Shown here one piece after another: positions 8,080 to 17,229 of a DNA stretch of 26,668 bases. Every line of letters begins with the position of its first letter. The first letter of the stretch is position 1. Source of the DNA: Sphaeroforma arctica JP610 (lineage: Eukaryota > Opisthokonta > Ichthyosporea > Ichthyophonida); NCBI RefSeq assembly GCF_001186125.1, contig NW_014040347.1:17251-43918 (forward strand). The letters run 5' to 3'. The position numbers and the translations under genes are program-made. The notes under the pieces were generated by a model. That model worked only from the letters and a program-made list of their open reading frames with translations, was not told where the DNA came from and made no database searches.

Positions 8080-9822
8080 TTACGTCGTAACTCGACTTTC
8101 ACGGTCGTTGTTCCCTATGTTCTTACAAAAAGCATGCATAACCAGGAACTCGTACCATCGCTGCGCCATGTCCTTTGTTATATCTGGACGTTTAAAGTCA
8201 GCATCAAGTTTCAGAATGTAACTCTGAATAGGAGTATTCTTAACTGATTCAGTTAAGATTGAACTCAGGTCTGGACTGCGCATGACCTTGCTTAATAGGG
8301 ACGTAACCAACCAACACACAGCTGGCCAGTCACGACAAGTGTCTAGCTCTTGCTGGTGTCGCTGGAGAATCAAGTAACTTGTTCCTGTAGGGTCGAACGA
8401 CTTCATTAAAGCAGAAATCCATTGCTGGGGAGCGATATCATTCGTCTCCAGCATGACCGTAAACGCATTAAGCGCACGGGTTAGCGTGTCGAGGTCATCG
8501 TTGTTTGTAAACTCGACCTGCTTACTGTTGGCATCCCAGTTTGACTTAAGTCGACTGATCTGTCCCTTGTACTTCTGGTTATCCCGGTGGTCTTGTCCAC
8601 TTTGGGCCTGAAGTAGCTGATCGATGCGTTTCTGCTTGATCGCGATCATATTAGCAAAATATGATACGTCATCGGTACGGTGCTCGTCATGGGCGATTTC
8701 CATCTTAATGGTGTAATCGTTGACCGATTTATTAAGTTCGGTCACCTCGTCAGAGTGAAAATCCTCTGCGGGTTGGTGTAAGGCGGTGCGATCGAAGCGA
8801 TTAAATTCGACATCGTTAACACGTTTGCGGGAGTGTTTATTACCCCATGTAAAGTCCATGGTCAAGGCCTTTCGGTGCTCTGTTCGTTGGATAGTCGTTG
8901 GTATTGTGATCTTGGGTGATTCATGTGTCTGGATGACATACCCAGTCTTAACTGGTTTCCGACGATTGTCATCCCAGTTGGGTAAAGGTGGCCGAGTGTT
9001 TATACCTGCCTTTGGGTTTATAATACTCTCAAGGACAGGCGACTCATGTCCGGGTGTTAGAACAGGCGAAAAATTAGCCTGGAGTTCTGGTGGTAGTACC
9101 TCGTAAGGTATAGATACGCTGAGCACATCTGGTTCAACTGCCACAGGTGTAGCGCTCAGGTCTTTACGCTTTTCGGGCGTAATTGCCAGTCGACGTTCTG
9201 TCCACCTCTGTAGGGCTTCAGTAGTGCCCGGGGAAACATGCTCGCGTAAGTGCTGTGCATGTTTTCCTGATCCATACATTCGATCTACATGTTCAACAGT
9301 CATGCCTTTCACAAGGGCGGCTAACTGATTCTTAAGATCAGTGTTTTCAGTAGTTAACCTACTTATGCGCGTTGGTTCAGTGGTCTCGGACGTAGATTCG
9401 GGTTTGCCACTTGAGCTTGCCTCCTCTTCTGGTTCCGGTATAGGTACCTTCTGAGATTCGTCTTTGTCCCCTATAATTGGGTACTTTTCTTTCTGAGTTT
9501 CATCAGAAGAATTGGTCGGGGCGTCTTGAGACGTGTCCCTTGTCGCACTTCTTGGCTTCGTAAATGCAAGCTTCGAAGTTGAGACAATAGTTGACCCTCG
9601 GGCTCTATCTGTAGGAGTAGCCTTCTTAATCGGAATGGCTACATCCGTATCCGAGGCATTGTCCTGACTATTATTGTCGGAGACAAGTGCTTCGGCTACG
9701 GTGCGGTTAAACGCATCGGCCGCAGCGGCGGTTGCTTCTGCGGCAGCGCTAGCGGCCTCTCTCTCCATCTTTTTACGTTCGGCCTTACGTTTCTTTGCAG
9801 GCGTATTGTCTTTCTTTGTCAT
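8080..9822 (-). mobile_element. Element 1: gag-like region
   Basis: A long open stretch of about 580 codons begins MTKKDNTPAKKRKAERKK. The N-terminus is basic, followed by an Ala-rich segment, a Ser/Thr/Glu-rich disordered region and a mostly helical C-terminal half. The start at 9822 is the first ATG of the frame and sits immediately before the basic head. Its position upstream of RT in the same orientation, and the absence of any catalytic motif, fit a structural (gag) protein. I do not recognise a specific capsid family from sequence alone. Base composition is less AT-rich than the flanks, as in the other coding regions. Confidence 0.65.
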
Positions 9823-10124
9823 AATCTTAACTTATGACTTCAGTCTTATTCTTTTAAGGAATGACTGTGCTTAGGAAAAAAATTGTGGTAGTTATCTACC
9901 TTTACGTTTTAGTAGTCTAAGTAGTTAATACCTTTGCTAACTTTAAAAAGTGTAAAATCCGGTCTATCAAGGCGATATTATCGCCTTCGAGTAATTAAAC
10001 GCTTAGGTTAAGTATAAGTATAATTAAATTCGAAGTAAATAGACGAAATGAGTCTTTTAGTAAAGTTAGGTATGCCTCGTGAAAACAGCAATACTCTAAG
10101 GGATTGTGAGGCTGAGACATTGCC

Positions 10125-10132
10125 TATATATA
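10125..10132 (-). promoter_or_regulatory. TATA-like box upstream of gag of element 1
   Basis: TATATATA on the minus strand lies about 300 bp upstream of the gag start (9822), in the loop of the imperfect hairpin 10079-10155. It could be the old element promoter. AT-rich DNA makes chance matches common. Confidence 0.3.
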
Positions 10133-10155
10133 ATCCTCTCAGTACTGTTTTCGCC

Positions 10156-10486
10156 GAAGGGATTTTATTTAGTGTTTCGTTGTCGCTCTAGTAGAACCTA
10201 TGGTATGTTTTGTTGGGGCGAATCCGAGAGACTCATAAAATCCTATCTTTAGAAGAAGAAGAAAAGAAAAGAAAAAGAAAAATACTCTTGATGTCCATAG
10301 TTATTGCATTAACCAACAACTTGCCACTTTTCAAGAATTACCAACTTAGCCTTCATCAGACTGGCACATCTGGTTGGCTGAACGGAGGATAAACTAAGCA
10401 ACGCTAAAAGTCCTTAGAAACCTATGTTCGGTTGAGCCATCTCGCTTTTGAAGTATTCAGATATAAATAGATTTGGAAGGTTAATA
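10156..10486. other. Non-coding interval with purine tract
   Basis: The interval holds a GA-rich tract (about 10250-10285, GAAGAAGAAAAG-type) and no recognised gene. It sits between two hairpin clusters. Confidence 0.4.
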
Positions 10487-10751
10487 TAGTTCTATTAATA
10501 GAACTAGACCAAATCTTATATTTGGTATTTTACTGGGGCCTTTTAATGGCCTTGTCCAAATATATGATATGTAAAATGAAAAAGGTATTTTATTAATAAA
10601 AACCGTTAAACCCCATTTTTAAGGGTTTACGTACTTTTAAGAGTACGTTTTACGTACTATTAAGAGTACGTTTATATTACAAGATTCTGATGTGGAGGCT
10701 CGGCTTTTACAGTACCAGCGTACGTGCTACAGTAGCTGCTGAATTTGTCCA

Positions 10752-11832
10752 TCATCGGTCTGAGTATATCATATAATAAGTGCTGTGCACATGTAGCCAT
10801 ACTAACACATATGTTTGTCCTCTGTTTGAGTTTAATAGTGGTCCATTGGTGTTCATTCGAACTTTGTCGCCTGGAAATGCGGCTGTGATTGATTGTGCGG
10901 TTGAAATACCTTTTTTTGTACCTGTATTATTTTTGAGCCATGGTACGCATCTCTCGATATACTTTGTACATGTTGTTGGATTTGTGGCCAATCGTTGTGT
11001 CTGTCTGCTTGCAACTTGTTCATTGCTTCCTCCGGAGTGTAGTGTCCAAAGTTGTGGTATTGCTCGATGATAGTATGAATACTTCACTCCTATCTTTGCT
11101 ACCAATGTGACGTCCCATGGAGATTTACCACATGCTTTCGTGCCTTTTTTGAGGAACGTGTTGTTTGTGGTTTCCATTAGCATCGGGTCTGTTTCTTCTA
11201 GTAAAGACAAGAATTTTAGAAACCACGTTGCATTGGGGTAGTATGGTTCGCATATCGTAATGCTGGTTGCTTCTTCTGTAAGTGATTTTGTCAAGCACAT
11301 CAGGTATAGGTTGTTCGCATATGCATTGACTTCCTGCGCCCATTTTTGTAGGAGCACATTCTGTTTTTTTGGTATAGTCTTTATCTGTGTGGTTTTCATC
11401 CAGACATGGTTATTAGTGTTAGTGTTATTTTAGTTTGGTTATTTAATCTGTGTGTGCATTGTTGTGTGCTGATGCAAACAGATCTACTGTGAATTTTCCA
11501 ACCCGTCTTTCAGTTTCTTTATATAATATGGGGTGTAGCATCCAGTCTATAGCTGATATGGTTGTTGTCATGTTTGTTTGCAAGGTGGTCGTATGTGTTG
11601 TTTTGTTCACGTCTTTTAATATCTCGGATGTATTGGTATTAAATGTGTTTTCATGTAAACGCGACAACATAGCTGCCATCGTACCTGGACACATGACATT
11701 AGATGCTGATGTTCTTGCATAGTACCAACAAAGCATCCTACGCAAGCGAAGGCAAGCCAGGGCGAAGAAGCAAACATCAACGAGCACTGATGACCGATCA
11801 GCGAAAAACAGGAAGTCCAGTTTCACTATCAC
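10752..11832 (-). mobile_element. Ty3/Gypsy-like element fossil 2 (RNase H end, methyltransferase-like domain, integrase)
   Basis: On the same strand as element 1. The upstream part (11443-11832) ends with an RNase H-like tail (MCPGTMAAMLSRL) and 'VGKFTVDLFASAHNN', the start of the same Dam-like domain. The downstream part (10752-11399) begins with the end of that domain ('EPYYPNATWFLKFL') and passes into integrase: 'YIERCVPWLKNN', then 'DKVRMNTNGPLLNSNRGQ' and 'YVLVWLHVHSTYYMI', the beginning of the catalytic core. RT and gag to the right and the rest of integrase to the left are missing or unrecognisable. It is broken, with at least a few interruptions, and heavily truncated. It looks older than element 1. 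Confidence 0.65.
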
Positions 11833-12140
11833 GAAACGAAATTTGACCCCTTGTCTTGTGGCATTCTTTGCACATATGGAAGAGGACCAATGTCTCGATG
11901 GAAGAATCTACATTGAAAAGCGTTTTCCCGAGCGAGTTGATACAAACTCAAGCACAGTTCAAAACTGGCTTCGATGAAGATGGTAGATAATTATATAATT
12001 AGGCATTAACGTTGATGGATAGTAAGTAAGAATATATTATGATACCAGGGTTTTATTGACTCCCTAATGTACAATTTATCCCTGCAATAAAACAGCAATA
12101 TTAATGAAACTAAGCAGTCGTACTACTATAAGATATCTGG
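11833..12140. other. No recognisable gene
   Basis: The stretch 11833-11980 has a mixed composition and may hold further remains of element 2; after that the sequence is AT-rich. I see no motif I can assign. Confidence 0.4.
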
Positions 12141-12210
12141 GCAAAATCGACGAATCGAACGTGAACCCTGCCAAACCCAAAGCGGCAATCACCACAACAG
12201 AAAAAAACGC
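12141..12210 (-). pseudogene. tRNA-Pro pseudogene
   Basis: The segment aligns along its whole length with the intact tRNA-Pro genes at 12273 and 12423. The T-loop (TTCGATTCGT) and the anticodon loop (TTTGGGT) are kept, but the acceptor stem and D-arm are altered (AAAAAAACGC where the intact copies have CCAATTTCGC). The cloverleaf would not close, so it is probably dead. Confidence 0.7.
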
Positions 12211-12272
12211 TTTCCTTTATTGTTTGGCTTTGATTACCAGTGATCACCAACCATTTTTTTCAAAACTTATTG

Positions 12273-12343
12273 GCGAAATCCACGAATCGAACGTGAGGCC
12301 TGCCGCACCCAAAGCGGCAATCATACCACTAGACCAATTTCGC
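12273..12343 (-). tRNA. tRNA-Pro (anticodon UGG)
   Basis: The 71-nt minus-strand sequence folds as a complete cloverleaf: acceptor GCGAAAT/ATTTCGC (7 bp), anticodon stem GCCGC/GCGGC around loop TTTGGGT (anticodon TGG), T-arm TCACG-TTCGATT-CGTGG and a 5-nt variable loop. The A box (TGGTCTAGTGG) and B box (GTTCGATTCG) of the Pol III internal promoter are present. A T4 run follows 8-11 nt downstream (12262-12265 on the plus strand as AAAA). The sequence is identical to the copies at 12423 and 24152. It decodes CCA and, by wobble, other proline codons. Confidence 0.93.
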
Positions 12344-12422
12344 TTGCAACTTTATATATAATTCCTTCTCGGCCTTAGACTTATAGATTACGCACCGGAT
12401 ATTTTTGGAAAATAATATACAG

Positions 12423-12493
12423 GCGAAATCCACGAATCGAACGTGAGGCCTGCCGCACCCAAAGCGGCAATCATACCACTAGACCAATTTCGC
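12423..12493 (-). tRNA. tRNA-Pro (anticodon UGG)
   Basis: Identical over 71 nt to the copy at 12273-12343, with the same cloverleaf, A and B boxes. A TTTT terminator lies 10 nt downstream (12409-12412 as AAAA on the plus strand). Its 5'-side flank (12494-12745 on the plus strand) is duplicated in diverged form next to the tRNA fragment at 20865. Confidence 0.93.
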
Positions 12494-12745
12494 ATGTTCA
12501 ATTTGTTTTATGATACTTTCAAAAGTCATTAAAGGTTGTATTTTGTATATGTGTAGTAATCCGTTGTGTATGGCGAGGGGACTGTTCATAGAATATTTAT
12601 CTATCATGACAGCACTCTTTTGGGATGATCTAGAATACAACGATGTAGTTGTTTGTTTCGGAACGAGGTTCTCCGAATATATGTGGCGGTCTGACTATTC
12701 GTCGGGTATTCATGACATCATCCCATCATATTCCACAGCGTAGGC
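12494..12745. repeat. tRNA-linked repeat, copy A (diverged copy near 20896-21150)
   Basis: The flank of the second tRNA-Pro gene shares ordered matches with 20896-21150: TATCTAT(C)CATCATGACA near 12598/20988, and GCGGYCTGACTATT followed by ATTYCATGACATC near 12684/21090. The same tRNA sequence borders both. It is an old segmental copy that includes the tRNA. The plus-strand reading frame here looks like chance. Confidence 0.5.
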
Positions 12746-13424
12746 TAACAAAGGTCATTGTCAATAAGTCCAATATGTGATGACGGCGTTGGGCTTAGTT
12801 TTCTTGCTGTAGCGGTATCAGCCATTGGGGGGGGGGAGGGGAATCCGATGTACGCGATACTTGAGAAACACCACTCTTCAACTTCACCAGCAAAAGTAAA
12901 TGAGTGTCCGATGTAGATGCGTCTATTTCCGTTCGTTTAGCAGCTCTGTACTCGTCTTGTGAGGCTTCTTGTAAGCTTGCAGTATCGAAATCACCGTTGT
13001 TAAGGCGAAAAATAGCCGTTTCTGTGCAGTAGTGGTGGTCAGTGAGGTTGTGTTAATGCCCAGATGGAAATCTAGTCAATCTAATTAAAGTACTCTTAGA
13101 CGTGAAAACAAGGGTGAATAGTTAGCAGTCTCGAGCTAGATTCTACTATTGCCGTATTACCAACTAGTTCTTACTTTATGCGGGAATCTATCCTTCCCAT
13201 CTACAGTTCCGGTCTCTGAGATATGATATGAACTAAGTTGTTGTATATGATCCGTTGTCATAAAAAACCCTCTGTTAATGCATACACGAGTGAATTTAAT
13301 ACATCGTGCATAAAAGCACTTAGTCGTTGACCCGAATAGACGAAAAGAAAAGAATGTTATGTCCGACTCTTTCACTGACAAATTGGCACACTTTCTCACA
13401 TCAATTTGACAGATAAAACCATTC
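12746..13424. other. No recognisable gene
   Basis: The stretch contains a G-run (about 12827-12841, broken by one A) and otherwise unremarkable intergenic DNA. Confidence 0.4.
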
Positions 13425-13690
13425 AAGTAAATGCAGAACAGTAAAACATACTACATTAAGGGCGGCAATAAAACGTGGACTAATTTTAAACATATTTTTA
13501 CGTCCTTTTTAAATCGAACTATTTCGTATAAATTCGGTGATTCTTTGTATTCTCATGTATTCACAGAGCCCAAAAATAGACAGTATTAACAACGTCTGAA
13601 ATAAAACATGAGTTAGTGTTGTAACAGCTTATTACTTGTCTGTCACATTTCCCGTATATATGGTACAAGTTTTTATATTAGATGAATCCT
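13425..13690. repeat. Diverged ~120-bp repeat units, related to 16588-17040
   Basis: Two units align in order with the 16.6-17.0 kb array: AAGGGCGGCAATAAAACG near 13458 matches GAGGGCTGGAATAAAACG near 16881, and AAATAAAACATGAGTTAGTG near 13599 matches TAATAGAAAGTGAGTTAATA near 16637. It is non-coding. Confidence 0.45.
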
Positions 13691-14291
13691 TTAACCCTAT
13701 TTGGAATTAACATCATAAAACACCTGAGTTTTGGGTCAATGGCTTAATGAGACTGTCGTCAGACCAGCGATTACCAGCAAAGTTATGGACAAGCTGTTGG
13801 ACCCAATACCGTTGAGGATATTTCCTGATATTACATAATGCGTTACCTCAAAAACAACGACACAAAAAAATTGTGCACAACACGATGTATCCTTTTCAAT
13901 GAAGTGAAGTATCGGTCGCCTTGCAAATCTTCGTCTGACAAAAACCAAACGTTACATAACAGGTACAAGAGTCGGAAGAGGAACACTTTACTAAGCGACG
14001 TGCTTCAGCGTCTATCGTCGATTCACTCTTATTGGCGGTATCGCCAGTTATACCGACAGGTGACTTCGCCCATGCTATATCGGGTGTGGTGATTAATTCA
14101 CATTGCCGAAAGTCAACGAGATGATTATCGGCAACATGAAGGGCAAATGACGGTACTATACATTCCTGGACTTGTCTAAGGCTCATCATTATATACCTAT
14201 TCACAGTTACTCAACAAACAAAAAAGTTCTCGTTTAGATGGGACAGTGAGCAGTATTCATTCACATCGGCATGTAATAAATCATGTGAATG
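13691..14291. other. Unassigned, possible old element fragment
   Basis: A minus-strand open stretch at 13896-14204 includes 'SFALHVADNHLVDF', which has the spacing seen near the end of some GIY-YIG endonuclease regions (S-x-x-x-H-x-x-x-x-x-H-x-x-D-F). This is a weak resemblance and I do not assign a family. Confidence 0.2.
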
Positions 14292-14791
14292 ACTGAACCA
14301 AATAACATATGGTTGGTTCAGTTGTCATTTCTCTAACTTACTATGGGCACCGTTCGGCCTGGCCAAAACGCTCACTTTCCTGTCCCAATGGACACAATTG
14401 ATAATTGGATGGCCGGTCTCGATGTCCAATGTTATGTCGATGACCTAATACTGATTTGAACAGCTATGACGACTATCTGGAGACAGTACAGGAAATAATA
14501 CATCAGTGCAGGAAATAATACATCGACTGACGGATAACAACTTGAAACTCAAACAGAAACAGAAGTATCACTTTACAGCGGTTCGAGAGGTCATTGTATT
14601 GGGTAAGAGGGTGTCAGTACAAGGCATTGATGTTGGCCATTACAAAGAAACAACGGCGACTGATCGATTGACCTACCCCTCGGTGTCAGAGAGAGAGACA
14701 TTGCTTAAATACTAGGATCAGTGTAAACTTCAGTGGACCTAAAGTTTCACAATATTAGAGTAGTATAAGTCAAGTTAAGTCAGTTAATATT
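14292..14791 (+). mobile_element. Ty3/Gypsy-type RT fragment, copy A (fossil)
   Basis: This discrete 500-bp unit carries RT remains: 'APFGLAKT', 'CYVDDLILI' (the catalytic YVDD box) and a thumb segment ending 'VIVLGKRVSVQGIDVG'. It is broken, with a few interruptions, and matches copy B at 15480-15986 along its whole length. Nothing else of the parent element is recognisable nearby. It is old. Confidence 0.75.
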
Positions 14792-15479
14792 GAGCAGTGA
14801 TGGCTTGTAAAAGAATTATCGAGGTTGACCCATGGTAGGAGCCTTAACATCCTCGACAGAACGTACCTCTTGCATTTTTATTTTGTTTTTACTAAAATAC
14901 TAAGGATTTGTAGCTCATGGCATCGTTGTATATAGGTGAAGGTATGTGAACCAGAACAATACATTAGCAACTACAAATAAACGTCCATTTAAAGAAAATT
15001 TACATAAAAATATGAATAAGACTCGTTGGATTCTATGATTTCGCGGGTGGTCCAGGCCAACAAATAGTAGTTCAGACGTTACATAATTTAGTACATAATT
15101 TCTTAAATCTACTAGTTTCTCAAATAGGGCCAACAAGTAGAAATTCAGAAGTTACATAATTTAGTACGTAGACTCTTAAATCTACTAATTTCTCAAATAG
15201 GGCCAAGTATATGAGTTATACCAAATTTTTAGGCTATAAAAGCCATAACGTAAAATTAGTACGATTTGAATTTCTTTTTGAGAAAAAAACTGATATTTAT
15301 TTATTTTTAAATACAAATAAAACCCAACTCTTATCTCGGTTTAATGTAGACTGACCAGAGACCGTATTTCTGTACATGAATATTATCGGTTAAGCCCCAA
15401 AGAGATAATTGGGCATCACTGAGAAAACAGATCATTAAGTGATGTAGGACCAGCTGACGGAAGTGATCGTGTCGGCCGT
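14792..15479. other. Spacer between the two RT fragments
   Basis: AT-rich non-coding DNA containing a 73-bp tandem repeat (15057-15202), listed separately. No gene is seen. Confidence 0.5.
15057..15202. repeat. 73-bp tandem repeat, two units
   Basis: Units 15057-15129 and 15130-15202 are about 88% identical by eye. Each begins CCAACAA and ends CTCAAATAGGG, and the start of a third (CCAA) follows at 15203. Non-coding. Confidence 0.85.
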
Positions 15480-15986
15480 ACTGAACCAAATAACATATGG
15501 TTGATTCAGTTGTCCTTTCTCTAATTTAATATGGGCACCGTTCGGCCTGACCAAAACGGTCACTTTCATGTCCCAGTGGACACAATTGATATTTGGATGG
15601 CCGATCTCGTTGTCCAATGTTATGTCGATGACCTATTGCTGATTTGAACAGCTACGACTACTATCTGGAGACAGTGCAGGAAATAATACGTCGACTGACG
15701 GATAACAACTTAAACTAAAACAGAAACAGAAGTATCACTATACAGCGTTTCGAGAGGTCATTGTGTTGGGTAGGAAGGTGTCAGCACAAGACATTAATGT
15801 TGACCATTAAAAAGAAACAACAGCGGCTGATCGATTGACCTACCCAACAACAGCGGCTGATCGATTGACCTACCCCTCGGTGTCAAAGAAAAATATTGCT
15901 AAAATACTAGGATCAGTGTAAACCTCGGTGGACATAAAGTTTCACAATATTAGAGTAATATATGTCAAGTTAAGTCTGTTGATATT
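15480..15986 (+). mobile_element. Ty3/Gypsy-type RT fragment, copy B (fossil)
   Basis: This is the second copy of the unit at 14292-14791, on the same strand and about 1.19 kb away. Both start at ACTGAACCAAATAAC and end at GTTRATATT; beyond these points the flanks are unrelated. It carries the same RT segments (fingers/palm to thumb), is broken in a few places, and differs from copy A at roughly one position in ten. Shared ends imply that the 507-bp unit was copied as such, not that the two decayed independently from full elements. Confidence 0.75.
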
Positions 15987-16587
15987 TGGATACGCGAACA
16001 TGCAACTTAAACATGCTTCAATTGTGGTATATGTGGACGAAGGACCCTAGGATGATATTTTAGAGCAAAACCTTAGAACGAGACATTCCGGAATTTAATA
16101 TGTTCCGCCAATTTGAAGCAAATACTGATCGAGGAATGATGAATAGATCGGCGTCAACAGAATTCTGGATTTCTACTAAGTTCTAGTATAAATCCGAAAC
16201 CGGACGCGAAAGAGGAGACCAAAACCATAGATAACGGTATTTTTACGAAACCTATTCTTTTAGAACTTCTCGTCCCGAATCGGAACGTTATTATTAAATA
16301 CAGAAGATACGCCGTTTAGAACGGCAGTTCTAACTGTAGTCGCTTATCCATACTTGATACTATTAACCTCTCTCGGGTTTGACTACAATTGCTATAGTGT
16401 CATCCGATTTTTATATCTAATTTTGACTGGCACTATATTTCCTTTTCGTTCCATACTCAGTTCTGAAATGTCCTTCTATCATGTCAGGTATTTTGTTATT
16501 TCATCTCTTATAAAAGCTGACTCTTATTTATCATTCAAACAAATTGCCTCATCCCAAGTTCAACGGGTCTTTAATGTATAGTTAATT
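15987..16587. other. No recognisable gene
   Basis: AT-rich intergenic DNA. A plus-strand frame at 16354-16581 is hydrophobic but has no recognisable motif and ordinary local composition. Confidence 0.4.
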
Positions 16588-17040
16588 CCCTATTTCCTCA
16601 AATAAACGCATAAATTAACATAGACAATGTTAAGGCTGTAATAGAAAGTGAGTTAATATTATTAATAAAATCTTCCAGGAATAATTATGTCTCTAATAAA
16701 TACATTAGCTTCCTATATTCTCAAGCCAACGCGGAAACCAATGTAAACAAAACTATGGGTTGCGACAAAAAGTGAGTTGGTATTTGACAATCTTATTCCT
16801 TCTGCTAAATAGACCTCCAATAGATACAGTAGCTACACATGTTCCCAAGTGAACGAATAACAACAAAATAGAGAGTTTTGAGGGCTGGAATAAAACGGAT
16901 TACCATTTAATAAACATATTATTGCTTACCATATTAGACTGATGTTCATATCAGGCTGATATTCAAAAAAATAAATACAGTAGTTCATTCACTTGAATTG
17001 TAGTAAAACAATACAACTTAGGTACACTAAAGTCTTGAAG
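16588..17040. repeat. Diverged tandem repeat, ~120-150 bp units
   Basis: Units begin near 16588, 16708, 16832 and 16984. They share, in order, TYCYCAAR..AACG, CAATGT or its equivalent, AGGGCTG-AATAAAA or a related word, GAGTTAATATT-like, and ATAAATACAGTAG at the end. The units are strongly diverged from each other. Relatives occur at 13425-13690. Confidence 0.5.
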
Positions 17041-17229
17041 ATAAGGATACTGAGTGAACAGTCCCGAGTTGGAACGGACTACTGTTGTATTTGTTTATTA
17101 CTAGGTCTTCCAGGACACGGAAATATAACGTTCACGCCTATTTCGTCACCAAGGTGTCACATTGGCTCAATTTTATTGGCCCATCTGTCGAACATAGCCC
17201 AAAACGGGAAATCCTAGTATGGCGACAAA

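Larger units (their letters stand above)
3494..9822 (-). mobile_element. Ty3/Gypsy-like LTR-retrotransposon fossil (element 1), broken
   Basis: The parts lie in order on the minus strand: gag-like protein, Cys/His-rich region, unassigned protease interval, reverse transcriptase, RNase H, Dam-like methyltransferase-type domain, integrase with zinc-binding and catalytic regions, and an integrase C-terminus with a chromodomain-like tail. RT before integrase and the chromodomain-like tail place it in Ty3/Gypsy. It is broken by several interruptions, roughly eight or so by eye. The coding parts are still long and well aligned to their families, so it is of moderate age. I found no matching long terminal repeats on either side: the 9.84-10.68 kb and 2.3-3.49 kb flanks do not match each other by eye. 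The LTRs are therefore lost, very diverged, or outside what I can detect. The true ends may extend beyond these limits. Confidence 0.85.
9841..10671. repeat. Train of about a dozen short hairpins / palindromes
   Basis: Inverted repeats by eye (arms): 9841-9851/9859-9867; 9887-9891/9896-9900; 9923-9927/9938-9942; 9969-9977/9979-9987; 9986-9997/10021-10033; 10079-10105/10132-10155; 10487-10506 (perfect 20-bp palindrome); 10508-10514/10520-10526; 10537-10540/10548-10551; 10588-10601 (14-bp palindrome); 10607-10613/10623-10629; 10629-10635/10642-10648; 10652-10658/10665-10671. The last seven follow each other almost end to end. The region lies just upstream of gag of element 1 and may be its leader or LTR. 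The arms are read directly; the role is unknown. Confidence 0.7.

Noticed and set aside
8786-9106. Plus-strand frame of 106 codons opposite the gag-like region
   Set aside because: It is a shadow of the long minus-strand frame, with no recognisable motif.
9841-10671. 5' LTR of element 1
   Set aside because: I looked for a second copy to the left of 3.49 kb and found no matching stretch. The region may still be an LTR, but it cannot be shown from this window.
13896-14204. GIY-YIG endonuclease tail on the minus strand
   Set aside because: Only one loose spacing pattern of S, H, H and D-F supports it; the GIY and YIG motifs themselves were not found upstream.
14292-15986. The paired RT fragments as long terminal repeats of a 1.7-kb element
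   Set aside because: They carry RT coding remains, which LTRs do not, and the spacer has no element genes.
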